A stretch of DNA of 64,000 bases, taken from the NCBI GenBank assembly GCA_017694755.1, contig JADIMO010000087.1, positions 1 to 64,000 on the forward strand, given 5' to 3'. A program made the position numbers and the translations under genes. Shown here one piece after another: positions 43,954 to 52,789 of this stretch; position 1 is the stretch's first letter; every line of letters starts with the position of its first letter. The notes beneath the pieces are model-generated. The model ran no database searches, had not been told where the DNA came from, and saw only the letters and a program-made list of their open reading frames with translations. The DNA comes from Candidatus Cryptobacteroides merdavium. GTDB taxonomy: Bacteria; Bacteroidota; Bacteroidia; Bacteroidales; UBA932.

Positions 43954-44041
43954 TTGCCTGCAGGTCATATGGAGAGAGGGATTGAGGATGGCATTTCTGT
44001 TTCCCTCCGTTGTGACTGGTTTAATATAACAAAATAAGAAA

Positions 44042-45376
44042 ATGAAATATCTTTTTACATCAGAATCGGTGTCCGAAGGACATCCGGACAAGGTGTCCGA
44101 CCAGATTTCGGATGCCATACTTGATGAGTTCCTGAGACAGGACCCTGAATCGAAGGTGGCCTGCGAGACTTTCTGCAGCACCGGTCTTGTGGTCGTCGGC
44201 GGCGAAGTGAGGTCGGAGCATGCGTATGTGGACATCCAGAGCGTTGCCAGGAGGGTGATCAACCGTATAGGATACAACAAGGCGGATTATATGTTTGACG
44301 GAAATTCCTGCGGTGTGCTTTCTGCCCTGCATGAGCAGAGCCAGGACATCAACAGGGGAGTGGTAGTGGAGAACCCTGACGAGCAGGGGGCCGGCGACCA
44401 GGGAATGATGTTCGGCTATGCCTGCTGCGACACCGAGGACTATATGCCGCTTCCGCTTGCCCTCTCGCATCTTGCTTTGAGGATACTCGCAGACATCCGC
44501 AGGAACAGTCCTGAGGAGATGCCTTATCTGAGGCCGGACTCCAAGTCGCAGTTTACGGTGGAATATGACGATGCCGACAACCGTCCGGTGCGTATCCATA
44601 CCATAGTCATCTCCACCCAGCATGACGAGTTCGTTCCTGTGGAGCTCGGACGGATGACCTATGCGGAAGCAGTGGCCCAGTACGGGGCGAAGAAGGTGGA
44701 TGCCGCCATGCAGGCGAAGATCCGGAAGGATGTGGAGGAAATCCTGCTTCCGAGGCTTGTGGCGCAGCTCCCGCCTCAGACTGCAGCATTGTTCAAGGGC
44801 GACTATATCCTGCATGTCAATCCGACAGGCAAGTTCGTCATTGGCGGCCCTCACGGTGACACCGGCCTTACCGGAAGGAAGATCATCGTGGACACCTACG
44901 GCGGCAAGGGTGCGCATGGCGGAGGGGCATTTTCCGGAAAGGACCCTTCCAAGGTGGACAGGTCTGCGGCGTATGCGGCAAGGTACATTGCCAAGAACAT
45001 GGTGGCTGCCGGAGTCGCAAGGGAGATGCTTGTGCAGCTCTCATATGCCATCGGTGTGGCACGTCCGCTCAGCATTTATGTCGACACATACGGCACTGCG
45101 GCCTGCGGGGCTGACGGCAAAAAGTTCAGCGACGCCTTCATCGCGGAGAAGATCGGGGAACTCTTTGACCTCCGCCCGGCAAGGATAATAGAGAAATTCC
45201 AGCTGAAAAAGCCTATATATGAGCCTACTGCGGCATACGGCCATGTCGGACGCAAGCCATACAGGGCCAATGTGGAGCTTCATGTCGGCGGAAAGAAAAC
45301 CATGGAGAATGTGCAGTTCTTCGGATGGGAACTTCTTGACTCGGTCGACAGGATAAAGGAGAGTTTCGGCCTGTAA
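44042..45376 (+). CDS. metK: S-adenosylmethionine synthetase
   Basis: Makes S-adenosylmethionine from ATP and methionine, 444 residues. Signatures: [21 protein letters not shown] (about 6-26), the methionine/metal motif [12 protein letters not shown] (about 118-129) and the phosphate loop [19 protein letters not shown] (about 292-310). The Bacteroidota form is longer than the E. coli 384-residue enzyme. It is controlled by the SAM-II riboswitch in its leader, a feedback loop on its own product. Confidence 0.97.
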   Translation: MKYLFTSESVSEGHPDKVSDQISDAILDEFLRQDPESKVACETFCSTGLVVVGGEVRSEHAYVDIQSVARRVINRIGYNKADYMFDGNSCGVLSALHEQSQDINRGVVVENPDEQGAGDQGMMFGYACCDTEDYMPLPLALSHLALRILADIRRNSPEEMPYLRPDSKSQFTVEYDDADNRPVRIHTIVISTQHDEFVPVELGRMTYAEAVAQYGAKKVDAAMQAKIRKDVEEILLPRLVAQLPPQTAALFKGDYILHVNPTGKFVIGGPHGDTGLTGRKIIVDTYGGKGAHGGGAFSGKDPSKVDRSAAYAARYIAKNMVAAGVAREMLVQLSYAIGVARPLSIYVDTYGTAACGADGKKFSDAFIAEKIGELFDLRPARIIEKFQLKKPIYEPTAAYGHVGRKPYRANVELHVGGKKTMENVQFFGWELLDSVDRIKESFGL

Positions 45377-45408
45377 AAAATTTTTAAAAATATTTATTGA
45401 CACCGCGG

Positions 45409-45446
45409 ATGCCCCTCAGGTTGATTCCTTTGGGGCATTTGTCCTT
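45409..45446 (+). terminator. Terminator after metK
   Basis: ATGCCCC (45409-45415) pairs with GGGGCAT (45432-45438), followed by TTGTCCTTTTC. It begins 32 nt after the metK stop. Confidence 0.6.
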
Positions 45447-45486
45447 TTCATGAGCTCCTGACTGTCGGGTGAGGATGGCTGCGGGC

Positions 45487-45517
45487 TTTGAATTTACAGG
45501 AAATAATGATATATTTG
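45487..45517 (+). promoter_or_regulatory. Orphan promoter between metK and miaA
   Basis: TTTG (45487-45490), exactly 19 bp, then TATATTTG (45510-45517). No protein gene follows on the plus strand before a terminator at 45580. Confidence 0.7.
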
Positions 45518-45523
45518 TGAAAT

Positions 45524-45612
45524 ACCTCATGATTATAACACAATTCTAACTCAACCATAAAGTGGCATGGCCACAACGGAGTGAGCGGCATTTTTTGCCG
45601 CTCTCACTTTTC
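45524..45612 (+). ncRNA. Candidate small RNA
   Basis: About 88 nt from the predicted start to a terminator. A perfect hairpin GTGGC-ATG-GCCAC is at 45562-45574. The terminator is AGTGAGCGGCA (45580-45590) with TGCCGCTCTCACT (45596-45608, one bulge) and a T-run. The 5' third is unstructured and A/C-rich (ATTATAACACAATTCTAACT), a good antisense-pairing surface. Two tiny frames (MIITQF and MATTE) exist but seem too short to be genes. It is convergent with miaA. Confidence 0.5.
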
Positions 45613-45657
45613 CTCCCCGGAAATTTTCCTGTTTTATGTCCGTCATTCAGATGTGGT

Positions 45658-46782
45658 TCAGACCCTGGTCCAGTGGATGCGCAGTCCCTTGCGTTCCATG
45701 CCGCGGAACCATGTCATCTGCCGTTTGGCGAACTGGTGGATGGCGATGGCGAGCCTGTCCCTCATCTCTTCATATTTCAGATCCCCTGTGAGGAAAAGGG
45801 TGACGAATTTGTATTCGAGTCCGTAATATATGAGGTCTTCGGCAGGGATTCCCCTGTCGAGTAGGCCTTTGACTTCTTCCACCATGCCTTCCCTGAGGCG
45901 GGCATTCAGGCGGCGGTCTATGCCGGCGTTGCGTTCTTCCCTGCTTACGAGGGTCCCTATATAATAGGTGTCCTTGGGCAGGAAATGGGTGGTGTCCACA
46001 GGGTGGGACTGTTCGTAGATGGCGATTTCAAGGGCCCTGATGAGCCTTTTGCGGGTGTCGTAGTCCGTAGAGTTGTGCAGGGGTTTGAGGGCGGCGAGTT
46101 TCCGGATGAGGGTCTCCGTATCTTCCTTATCGAGCCTGGCGCGGAGTTCATGGTCGGCGGGTACATCGGGCAGGGAATATCCGCAGGTGACGGCTTCGAT
46201 GTACAGTCCAGAGCCGCCGCAGAGAATGGGGATACCGCCCCTTTCCCTGATGTCCCTGTAGGCTTTTTCAAAGTCGTGCTGGTACTGGAAGATATTGTAC
46301 TTTGTCCCGGCCTCGGCTATGTCTGTCAGGTGTACCGGAATCTCGCCGTATTCGGAAAGGTCCTTGCCGGTGCCTATGTCCATCCCCCTGTATACCTGCC
46401 GGGAGTCGGCTGAAATGATTTCGGCTCCTGTTTCCGGGGAAAGCCTTGGGCCTTCTGCAGGCTTGATGCCGGACATCAGCGCCGTGTCGGAAAGCATGGA
46501 ATTCAGCCTGCGGGCCAGATTCACGGCATATCTTGTCTTGCCGGATGCAGTGGGCCCGAGGATGCAGATGAGGTCCGTTTCTCCTGAGGCATACATTCTC
46601 AGAATGGCTTCCGGGTCGATGTTTTCGGACAATGGCAGCTCGGCAGGCGGCGGAACGCCCTTTTTCCTGCTTTCCTTTCCATGTGCTTCTGTCCGCATTG
46701 TTCCGTTTTCCTGTTTCATCTGCATAATGTCATGAAAATGCCCCGTCCTGCTATCCAATCCTTCTATTGCTGCCGGATTCAA
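45658..46782 (-). CDS. miaA: tRNA dimethylallyltransferase
   Basis: Adds dimethylallyl to A37 of UNN-decoding tRNAs. P-loop GPTASGKTRYAVNLARRL (about 78-95), ADSRQVYRGMDIGTGK, and the DMAPP/tRNA region GGSGLYIEAVTCGY are intact. Downstream YYGLEYKFV and the C-terminal FAKRQMTWFR are typical. The 374-residue form has about 65 residues before the P-loop region, more than usual, and any of the Met codons at residues 1, 20 or 29 could be the start. The -7 element TATTTTTG (46796-46803, minus) is 14 nt before the first ATG, so a downstream Met is not required. Confidence 0.93.
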   Translation of the reverse strand: MNPAAIEGLDSRTGHFHDIMQMKQENGTMRTEAHGKESRKKGVPPPAELPLSENIDPEAILRMYASGETDLICILGPTASGKTRYAVNLARRLNSMLSDTALMSGIKPAEGPRLSPETGAEIISADSRQVYRGMDIGTGKDLSEYGEIPVHLTDIAEAGTKYNIFQYQHDFEKAYRDIRERGGIPILCGGSGLYIEAVTCGYSLPDVPADHELRARLDKEDTETLIRKLAALKPLHNSTDYDTRKRLIRALEIAIYEQSHPVDTTHFLPKDTYYIGTLVSREERNAGIDRRLNARLREGMVEEVKGLLDRGIPAEDLIYYGLEYKFVTLFLTGDLKYEEMRDRLAIAIHQFAKRQMTWFRGMERKGLRIHWTRV

Positions 46783-46795
46783 TAGGACGGTGGTG

Positions 46796-46803
46796 CAAAA
46801 ATA
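46796..46803 (-). promoter_or_regulatory. -7 element for miaA
   Basis: The minus strand reads TATTTTTG. It implies a very short leader if the ATG at 46782 is used. Confidence 0.5.
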
Positions 46804-46825
46804 GAAGAATATTCCGAAAAATCAG

Positions 46826-46833
46826 TAAATTTG
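46826..46833 (+). promoter_or_regulatory. -7 element for smpB
   Basis: TAAATTTG (TAnnTTTG), giving a leader of about 105 nt before the smpB ATG. It is divergent from the miaA promoter. Confidence 0.5.
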
Positions 46834-46946
46834 CAGTCCCTTTGTCCGCAGCGGGAAGTGTTTCCGCTTCTTGTTCTTGACGGCATGAGGGCCGGACCGC
46901 CATGTGACCGGATTGTTCAGGACAGAAGAAATTTGGAGGATACGAT

Positions 46947-47402
46947 ATGCCGAAAGCAAAGAGCAATGTGGAAATAAAGAACCGCAGGGCCTCGTTTGAC
47001 TACGAGTTCCTGGAGACTTATACTGCCGGCATTGTCCTCAGCGGCACGGAAATCAAGTCCATCCGTGCCGGGAAAGCCTCCCTCGTGGATGCCTTCTGCT
47101 ATTTCAATAACGGTGAGCTGTATGTCAAGAACATGCATGTGGCGGAATACCACTGGGGCAGCTGGGGCAAGCATGACCCGCGCCGCGACCGGAAGCTGCT
47201 CCTGAACCGCAAGGAACTGAACAAGCTCCAGCGTGCCGTGAAGGAAAAAGGGCTCACCATTGTCGCAATCAAGCTGTATATAGCCCAGAACGGCTATGCC
47301 AAACTTCTCATAGCCCTTGCCCGCGGAAAGAAGGAATTTGACAAACGCCAGTCCATCAAGGAAAAGGACCTCCGCCGCGAAATGGACAGGGCAGGGTACT
47401 GA
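46947..47402 (+). CDS. smpB: SsrA-binding protein SmpB
   Basis: tmRNA partner in trans-translation rescue of stalled ribosomes, 151 residues. Family blocks: [35 protein letters not shown] (12-46), the tmRNA-binding beta-barrel, and the basic C-terminal tail [21 protein letters not shown]. It has its own promoter, and a strong terminator follows. The tmRNA gene itself is not in the window. Confidence 0.97.
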   Translation: MPKAKSNVEIKNRRASFDYEFLETYTAGIVLSGTEIKSIRAGKASLVDAFCYFNNGELYVKNMHVAEYHWGSWGKHDPRRDRKLLLNRKELNKLQRAVKEKGLTIVAIKLYIAQNGYAKLLIALARGKKEFDKRQSIKEKDLRREMDRAGY

Positions 47403-47439
47403 TTCCGGACTTTTCGGATGATGTGGCGCATAAAATACT

Positions 47440-47468
47440 GAAAGCAGGCCGCTAAGCCTGCTTTCATT
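47440..47468. terminator. Bidirectional terminator between smpB and tRNA-Ala
   Basis: GAAAGCAGGC (47440-47449) and GCCTGCTTTC (47456-47465) form a perfect 10-bp stem with loop CGCTAA. It stands between convergent smpB (plus) and tRNA-Ala (minus) and could serve both. Confidence 0.75.
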
Positions 47469-47474
47469 GTGTTG

Positions 47475-47548
<74 letters not shown>

Positions 47549-47559
47549 GAATGAGGTTG

Positions 47560-47567
47560 CAAATATA
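47560..47567 (-). promoter_or_regulatory. -7 element for tRNA-Ala
   Basis: The minus strand reads TATATTTG, 12 nt before the tRNA 5' end. Confidence 0.55.
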
Positions 47568-47737
47568 ATACTTTTCTTTCAAATGCAATACTGTCACGGA
47601 TGATTTGTGCTCCGGGATTGGATCTGTGCGTGGCAGAACCCGCATTTGTGCCTCAGAATGGTGCAGGGACGGATGAAGATATTGTTAAATATTGCATAAA
47701 ATACATGCTTGTTTTTCCGGATTTCGGTTAATTATTC

Positions 47738-47745
47738 TATTTTTG
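47738..47745 (+). promoter_or_regulatory. -7 element for the first TonB-dependent receptor
   Basis: TATTTTTG, 36 nt before the receptor ATG. Confidence 0.5.
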
Positions 47746-47780
47746 CGGTGTCGAAAACAACTTAATAAAACCAAGTTATT

Positions 47781-50700
47781 ATGAAACAAGCATTTATGCT
47801 ATTCGTGGCTGTGGCCATAGGCATGTTCATGCCATTGGTTGTCGTCGCACAGGTCACAACATCCAGCCTTAACGGACATGTTGCTGATGAGGCAGGAGAG
47901 CCTCTCATCGGGGCTGCCGTCGTGGCTGTCCACACACCTTCCGGTACTCAGTATGCGGCTGTCGTCAACGAGGAAGGGCGCTTCGTAATCAACGGTATGC
48001 GTTCTGGAGGACCCTACAAGATAGAGGTGTCCTACATAGGAATGTCCACCATCGAGTACACGGATGTCGTCCTGAAGCTGGGCGAGCCGTATGAACTTAA
48101 TGTAGTGATGACAGCTTCAAATGAACTTGATGCAGTCGTTGTGGTCAGTGAAAGTTCTTTCAATGCCAGCAAGACAGGAGCCGGAGCAAGTTTCAGCCTC
48201 AGAACAGTTGAAACCACGCCTTCCATTGACAGAAGTGTCTATGATGTGGTCAAGTACACTCCGCAGGCCACATTGAACAAGAACGGAGGTATCTCTTTTG
48301 CCGGATCCAACAACCGATATAACAGTTTCCAGGTGGACGGTGCGGTGGCCAATGACTCATTCGGGCTTTCTTCATCAGGAACCAACGGCGGCCAGACGGG
48401 AGCCAATCCTATTGCATTGGATGCCATTGAGGAAATCCAGGTGGTGGTTGCTCCTTTTGATGTGCGCCAGTCAGGATTTACCGGAGGTGCCATCAATGCC
48501 ATTACGAAATCCGGTACAAATACCGTAAAAGGCTCTTTCTACTCCTATTTCAACAATCAGGATTTCATCGGTACCACGGCCGGTCCTCTCGAGGACGGTG
48601 AAAGCCGTGAAAAATATGATACCCAGCTTGCACAGACATATGGTTTTACCGTAGGTGCTCCTATCATAAAGGACAAGCTCTTCATCTTTGCCAGTGCCGA
48701 ATATTACAAGACGACACATCCGAATGTATATTCTCCGGACAACGGCTCCTATGACGGGATATTGCTCAATGAAGAGGTCATTCTTCCAGACGGCACATCC
48801 CTCGGAAGATATTTCAACAGCGCCATGGCTGCCGCGATGATCAACCACTATGAGAAGAATTACGGAATCTCAAATACCGGGGAATCTTTCTCTCAGCATC
48901 AGGTGACCGACCAGTCCATCAATGCAATGGCAAGAATCGACTGGAACATCAGCGATGCACACAAGTTCATGTTCCGCTACCAGTTCATGGACGCTTTTGC
49001 AGATCAGTATGATTCAGGTGCATACGAATACACTTTCAATAATTCTTCATACAGGCAGTCCAACCGCACCAACACTCTTGTGGCTGAGCTGAACTCCCGC
49101 ATATCCGATGAGGTGTCAAATGAATTCCGTGCCACTGCCGTCTTTGTAAGGGACAAGAGGTCTGTCGCATATGGCGGGGCCAACATCTATATCCAGGATG
49201 CGTTGACAGTAAATCTCGGTACTGATTATTCTTCAGGTGCCAATGCGATGAATTCAGACACCTATACGATCACGGACAATGTGTCCATCTTCAAGGGCAA
49301 CCATAACATAACGGTCGGAACATATAACGAGATTTTCCGTTTCTACAATGTGTTTCTCCAGGGAGCTTACGGTTCGTATGGCTTCAATACCGTCAATGAT
49401 TATTTCAACACTGACATCAGCCAGTATGGGTATCGCTATGCAGACCCGGATCTGACCGGCGGTGACACAAGGTGGGGCGCGACCACATGGGCTGCCCAGT
49501 TCGGCCTGTATGCCCAGGATGAGTGGAAGCCGAATTCCAATTTCACCTTTACCTACGGTCTCCGTGTGGACATGCCTGTGCTTCTCAACAAGCCTACTGC
49601 AAATCCTGAATTCAATGCAAGTGAGATAGCAGTCAACAACAACCAGTATGTGGGCACGACACCGAAGCCTAATGTACTCTTTTCTCCGAGGGTAGGTTTT
49701 CGCTGGTATATGGACAAGGCCAAGAAGTCCCTTCTTCGCGGAGGTGCCGGTCTTTTCACTGGACGCGTTCCTTTCGTATGGCTCTCCAACGCATACAACA
49801 ATACGGGTATGGAGGCTAAGTCAGTGACTGTCAATCAGCCGGACAGCGATTTCCCTCTTACAAGCAATCCTTATCAGGACATCATTGAGTCCGGAGTCGC
49901 TTCAGCTGGCGGAAGGGCCACCATCAATACCCTGTCTGAGGATTTCAAGTATCCGCAGGTGTTCCGTGTGAACCTCGGTTATGAGCAGGAGTTCGGCCAG
50001 GGATGGAAATTCACATTTGATGCTCTCTATTCAAAGACATTCAACAATGTGTTCTTTGAGAATCTTGCCCTGTCAAAGACCGGGACAGTCTATGCCGTGA
50101 GTCCGTCGGCTGCGAATGAAAGCAATGTCGCTCCTTATTATAGTGTGGACGGCACATATCAGGCTGTAGTCGCATTGAAGAATACCAACAAGGGATATAC
50201 CTATTCCCTCAGTGGAAAGATTGAGAAGAGCTTTGACTTCGGTCTCGACATCATGGCTTCCTATACCTTCGGCCATGCGTATTCAGTGAATGACGGGACT
50301 TCTTCCGTGGCTCTCTCCAACTGGCAGTACAACTATTCGGTTGACACCAATTCACCTGAGCTTTCACATTCGCTCTTTGACCGTCCTCACAAGGTGATGG
50401 CTGCGATTTCTTATACCACTCCTATGTATGCCAACGGTCTGCAGACCTCCATATCCCTGACATACAACGGCGGAAGCGGACAAAGGTTCTCATATACTAT
50501 GGATGAGGATGCCGACTTCAACGGTGACGGACGCACCGGCAACTCGCTTCTATACATTCCGACACAGGCTGAAATCGGCCAGATGTCATGGGCAAACCCT
50601 GGCGATGCCGCCGCCTTCGAGCAGTACATCCGCAACGACAAGTATCTCAGCAGCCACAGGGGACAGTGGTCTCAAAGATATGGCGGAATCGGCAAGTTCG

Positions 50701-50990
50701 AGCATCATTTCGACCTGCATATAGCCCAGGACTTCTATTATGACAAGAAGCATGGACGCAAACTCCAGTTCGTGGTGGATTTCCTGAACATCAGCAACCT
50801 CTTCAACCGTGAATGGGGACTGTATTACAATGCGGCATGGAATCTCCAGATCCTCAATGTCACCAAGCTGACTGAGGACGCACAGGGCAACATGACCCCT
50901 ACTTATTCATTCCAGAGCCCGCAGTCTCTCAGCCTGAGCGATTTCTATTCACGGTGGAGATGCCAGCTCGGCTTCAGGCTTACATTCTAA
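47781..50990 (+). CDS. Oar-like TonB-dependent outer-membrane receptor, intact copy
   Basis: A 1069-residue outer-membrane receptor. Signal peptide residues 1-23 end ...VVVAQ. A carboxypeptidase-regulatory-like domain is at 29-110 (SLNGHVADEAGEPLIGAAVVA, SYIGMSTIEYTDVVL). A TonB plug at about 130-245 follows (NSFQVDGAVAND, DAIEEIQVVVAPFDVRQSGFTGGAINAITKSGTN). A 22-stranded-type barrel runs to the C terminus (SRWRCQLGFRLTF). No TonB-box consensus was identified. A lipoprotein gene follows after 19 nt. It is paralogous to the second receptor, with an almost identical N-terminal block (QVTTSSLNG...VADE). Substrate unknown. Confidence 0.93.
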   Translation: MKQAFMLFVAVAIGMFMPLVVVAQVTTSSLNGHVADEAGEPLIGAAVVAVHTPSGTQYAAVVNEEGRFVINGMRSGGPYKIEVSYIGMSTIEYTDVVLKLGEPYELNVVMTASNELDAVVVVSESSFNASKTGAGASFSLRTVETTPSIDRSVYDVVKYTPQATLNKNGGISFAGSNNRYNSFQVDGAVANDSFGLSSSGTNGGQTGANPIALDAIEEIQVVVAPFDVRQSGFTGGAINAITKSGTNTVKGSFYSYFNNQDFIGTTAGPLEDGESREKYDTQLAQTYGFTVGAPIIKDKLFIFASAEYYKTTHPNVYSPDNGSYDGILLNEEVILPDGTSLGRYFNSAMAAAMINHYEKNYGISNTGESFSQHQVTDQSINAMARIDWNISDAHKFMFRYQFMDAFADQYDSGAYEYTFNNSSYRQSNRTNTLVAELNSRISDEVSNEFRATAVFVRDKRSVAYGGANIYIQDALTVNLGTDYSSGANAMNSDTYTITDNVSIFKGNHNITVGTYNEIFRFYNVFLQGAYGSYGFNTVNDYFNTDISQYGYRYADPDLTGGDTRWGATTWAAQFGLYAQDEWKPNSNFTFTYGLRVDMPVLLNKPTANPEFNASEIAVNNNQYVGTTPKPNVLFSPRVGFRWYMDKAKKSLLRGGAGLFTGRVPFVWLSNAYNNTGMEAKSVTVNQPDSDFPLTSNPYQDIIESGVASAGGRATINTLSEDFKYPQVFRVNLGYEQEFGQGWKFTFDALYSKTFNNVFFENLALSKTGTVYAVSPSAANESNVAPYYSVDGTYQAVVALKNTNKGYTYSLSGKIEKSFDFGLDIMASYTFGHAYSVNDGTSSVALSNWQYNYSVDTNSPELSHSLFDRPHKVMAAISYTTPMYANGLQTSISLTYNGGSGQRFSYTMDEDADFNGDGRTGNSLLYIPTQAEIGQMSWANPGDAAAFEQYIRNDKYLSSHRGQWSQRYGGIGKFEHHFDLHIAQDFYYDKKHGRKLQFVVDFLNISNLFNREWGLYYNAAWNLQILNVTKLTEDAQGNMTPTYSFQSPQSLSLSDFYSRWRCQLGFRLTF

Positions 50991-51009
50991 TCATCAACAG
51001 GTTGAAATC

Positions 51010-52524
51010 ATGAAAAATATATCGAAAATATTTCTGTCTGCGTTTGCATGCCTTGCCTTGTTCTCCGCATGTACCGGACAGACTGAAGAACTTGGAACAT
51101 CAGTGAGCATAAATCCTGAAAGTTTGAACTTTGACGGGACCAATGCTTCATCCGAAACAGTGACCGTAACTGCCGAGGGCGAATGGCTTGCCGTTGCCCC
51201 TGAATGGCTCACCGTCTCGCCTAACTTCGGCTCCGGGACGACAACCGTAACAATCACGGCTGCCGACAATATTGACCCTGCCGACAATGCCCTTGCCGCC
51301 GCAAGGACTGCGGAAATCACCTTTGAAGTGAACGGGAAATATGCGGCTCTTGCCGTTTCCCAGGAAGGCGATCCTGACAAGGCTCCTGCCGAGATTCGGA
51401 AAGTCACTGTCGCAGAGTTTCTTGCCTTGCCTGAGACCCAGACATATTATGAACTTACGGGTACCATAAGCAACCTTGCCAATACCCAATACGGCAATTT
51501 CGACCTTGTAGACGAGACCGGCTCGGTATATTGCTATGGTCTGCTCACCGGAGAGGGCGGACAGAGCGGGCAGTTTGCCTCGCTCGGCCTTGCTGAAGGA
51601 GACCTGCTCACCTTGCGCGGAAGACGCTCTTCCTATGGCGGGACACCGCAGATCGGCGGCGCATATTATGTGTCACATGTCCCTTCTCTCCTTGTGGTAG
51701 GGAAGAATTCATACGAGCTCGAGAAGGAAGCCGGCACATTCTGCGTGGCTACCGTGGTGAAAGGTGATGTTATCCTTGCCGATACTGAAGCGGATTGGCT
51801 CAAGCTTGTCGGAACAAGCCAGGACGGGGATACTACCAGGGTGGTGTTCTCATATTCAGAGAATACCGGCGCCGCTCCTAGGTCTGCTGCAGTCACCCTG
51901 TCCTCAGTGAGATTCGGCGAGACTGAAGAGGACAACCAGACTTCCGAGATCAATGTTTCCGTGCGCCAGATGGGGAATACCCCTGAGGTGTCATCCATTG
52001 CGGATGCAATTTCTGCAAATGCTTATGCCAACCTTAACGGTACCATAACTGCCGTCTGTGAGAGAGGCTTTATCCTGACGGATGCTTCGGCGTCCATCCT
52101 TATATATTATAGTGCAGGATATGACGGAGAGTACGGTATCGGGGACGAGGTACAGGTGGCCGGACAGGTCGGCTCATACAACAACGGCCCTCAGATCAAC
52201 GGTCCGGACATTGTGAAGCTCATCAAGGACGGTGACTCATATGACTATCCTGCGCCGGTGAAGCTTGACGCTTCTGCAATTGATGCTCTGGCCGGGGCTT
52301 CCGGGCTCATGACAATCACTTATTTTGAAGCTACAGGAACTCCTGGAGGACAGTATCACAACATCGCTGTGAATGGAACATCCGTTGCACTTGCCTTCTA
52401 TTATGTGCCCGACAGCTTCAATGTCGGCAGCTATGACGGCAACGAAATCACAGTCCGCGGATATTATATCACAAGGCAGAGCGGAAGGATCAACTTCATT
52501 GTCACGGAGATTCAGGCTGAATAA
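51010..52524 (+). CDS. BACON/OB-fold surface lipoprotein, paired with receptor 1
   Basis: A 504-residue lipoprotein. Lipobox LALFSAC at the end of the signal peptide. A BACON-type Ig-like domain is at about 27-120 (VSINPESLNFDGTNAS, AVAPEWLTVSPNFGSGTTTVTITA). An OB-fold-like unit is at about 135-225 (YYELTGTISNLANTQYGNFDLVDETGSVYCYGL, DLLTLRGRRSSYGGTPQIGGAYYVSH). A second BACON-like domain and another OB-fold unit (LNGTITAVCERGFILTDASASILIYY) finish the protein. Linkage to the receptor and its domain types suggest a surface-exposed ligand-binding partner. The ligand is unknown. Confidence 0.85.
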   Translation: MKNISKIFLSAFACLALFSACTGQTEELGTSVSINPESLNFDGTNASSETVTVTAEGEWLAVAPEWLTVSPNFGSGTTTVTITAADNIDPADNALAAARTAEITFEVNGKYAALAVSQEGDPDKAPAEIRKVTVAEFLALPETQTYYELTGTISNLANTQYGNFDLVDETGSVYCYGLLTGEGGQSGQFASLGLAEGDLLTLRGRRSSYGGTPQIGGAYYVSHVPSLLVVGKNSYELEKEAGTFCVATVVKGDVILADTEADWLKLVGTSQDGDTTRVVFSYSENTGAAPRSAAVTLSSVRFGETEEDNQTSEINVSVRQMGNTPEVSSIADAISANAYANLNGTITAVCERGFILTDASASILIYYSAGYDGEYGIGDEVQVAGQVGSYNNGPQINGPDIVKLIKDGDSYDYPAPVKLDASAIDALAGASGLMTITYFEATGTPGGQYHNIAVNGTSVALAFYYVPDSFNVGSYDGNEITVRGYYITRQSGRINFIVTEIQAE

Positions 52525-52556
52525 GCGGCATTTCCCGGACGGGATGATTGAAGATG

Positions 52557-52598
52557 GAAAGGTGGGTCACATCAGTATGGCCCGCCTTTCTTTATTTG
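52557..52598 (+). terminator. Terminator after the first receptor/lipoprotein pair
   Basis: GAAAGGTGGG (52557-52566) pairs with CCCGCCTTTC (52581-52590, one wobble) followed by TTTATTTG. It separates pair 1 from pair 2, so pair 2 relies on its own promoter. Confidence 0.7.
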
Positions 52599-52711
52599 TG
52601 TTTTCCGGTGGAGTATTGTCTCATATATTCAATTCAGGGAGGGGAGACATTCCTTTGGGAAGGGGATTATTAATATTCTGTTAAAATTCATCTGAAAAAT
52701 CGGTCAGACAC

Positions 52712-52741
52712 TTGTTGCTGTCCATAAAATGTCTATATTTG
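52712..52741 (+). promoter_or_regulatory. Promoter of the second receptor/lipoprotein pair
   Basis: TTG (52712-52714), 19 bp, TATATTTG (52734-52741), leaving a leader of about 40 nt before ATG 52790. Confidence 0.6.
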
Positions 52742-52789
52742 CCGCCGAAAACGGGACGGAAGAATACATTAATTTATATATTCCCACTT

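Noticed and set aside
43808-44029. 73-codon open frame before metK
   Set aside because: It spans the SAM-II aptamer and its terminator, and the peptide is not protein-like.
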